64,000 nucleotides of DNA from contig NC_017737.1 in the NCBI RefSeq assembly GCF_000259255.1, positions 1,364,001-1,428,000 of the forward strand, written 5' to 3'. Positions within the stretch are counted from its first letter, which is position 1; every line of letters begins with the position of its first letter. The DNA is from Helicobacter cetorum MIT 00-7128. Lineage in GTDB: Bacteria; Campylobacterota; Campylobacteria; Campylobacterales; Helicobacteraceae. Both the position numbers and the translations under genes were made by a program. Positions 63,853 to 64,000 of the stretch are shown here, one piece after another. The notes beneath the pieces are model-generated. The model saw only the letters and a program-made list of their open reading frames with translations, had not been told where the DNA came from and ran no database searches.

Positions 63853-64000
63853 TTGGTAATCCTTTTATAATCTATTAAATCTCTTATACATGTCGCATAA
63901 AAGACCTTAAGCATTATCCTACAAAAAAAGAGTTAATAGAATGTTTTTTATTGTTATAAACTCTCAAAATTAAAAAGAATTGGCAATTTTAATCTCAAAA

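Overview
The window is a piece of a gastric Helicobacter genome close to H. pylori. The evidence is gene content and local order that I recognise from that species: fabF-accA; accD with a recO-like gene and a CinA-type amidase; tlpD-bioF-pbp1A; nifU-nifS; trxA-trxB; the osmoprotectant ABC pair; and hcpE-cytochrome-hemC-proS-hemA-ispB-HP0241-HP0242-napA. DNA is AT-rich, outer-membrane proteins are of Hof and Hop-related type, and two genes carry long G tracts typical of Helicobacter phase variation. A selenocysteine formate dehydrogenase operon is present, which to my knowledge H. pylori lacks, so a relative such as H. cetorum is likely. The species call is inference.

Layout. 1-3.4 kb: end of fabF, accA and a SulP-type transporter. 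3.5-5.6 kb: three DUF1104 genes, the outer two being a 433-bp inverted duplicate that flanks a His/Cys-rich paralogue. 5.9-16.6 kb: membrane exporters, an outer-membrane protein, tRNA-processing genes (dus, cca, queC), a lipoprotein, rlmH, accD, recO, pncC and a tautomerase. 16.9-20.6 kb: a two-gene restriction-modification (R-M) system of BcgI-like design (fused nuclease-methyltransferase plus a specificity subunit). 20.8-29.2 kb: ABC-F ATPase, TlpD, BioF, PBP1A and a Hof porin. 30-34.6 kb: nifU/nifS, an orphan helix-turn-helix protein, a PEBP-like protein and a phase-variable family-25 glycosyltransferase that is OFF here. 35-42.7 kb: trxB, trxA, yraN-like, hom, uvrC, a DciA-like gene, a small LptM-like lipoprotein and an osmoprotectant ABC transporter.

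42.8-49.7 kb is one plus-strand operon for respiratory formate oxidation: a multi-cluster ferredoxin protein, a TorD-like chaperone, a small Tat protein, FdhA (interrupted in frame by a TGA with a SECIS-like hairpin), a DUF2798-like membrane peptide, FdhB and FdhC. 49.8-55.9 kb, on the minus strand, is a defence cassette: a Type ISP single-chain R-M enzyme with an in-frame G14 tract, followed by what I read as a Pycsar pair (membrane effector plus class III nucleotide cyclase). The effector is broken by a one-base frameshift. 56.2-63.9 kb returns to conserved H. pylori-like order: HcpE, a cytochrome c, tetrapyrrole synthesis, proS, polyprenyl synthase, two small conserved proteins and NapA.

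The most notable items are the Pycsar-like pair with its frameshifted effector, the inverted DUF1104 duplication that could flip its central gene between promoters, and the selenoprotein FDH operon. No tRNA, rRNA, CRISPR array or complete insertion sequence was recognised.
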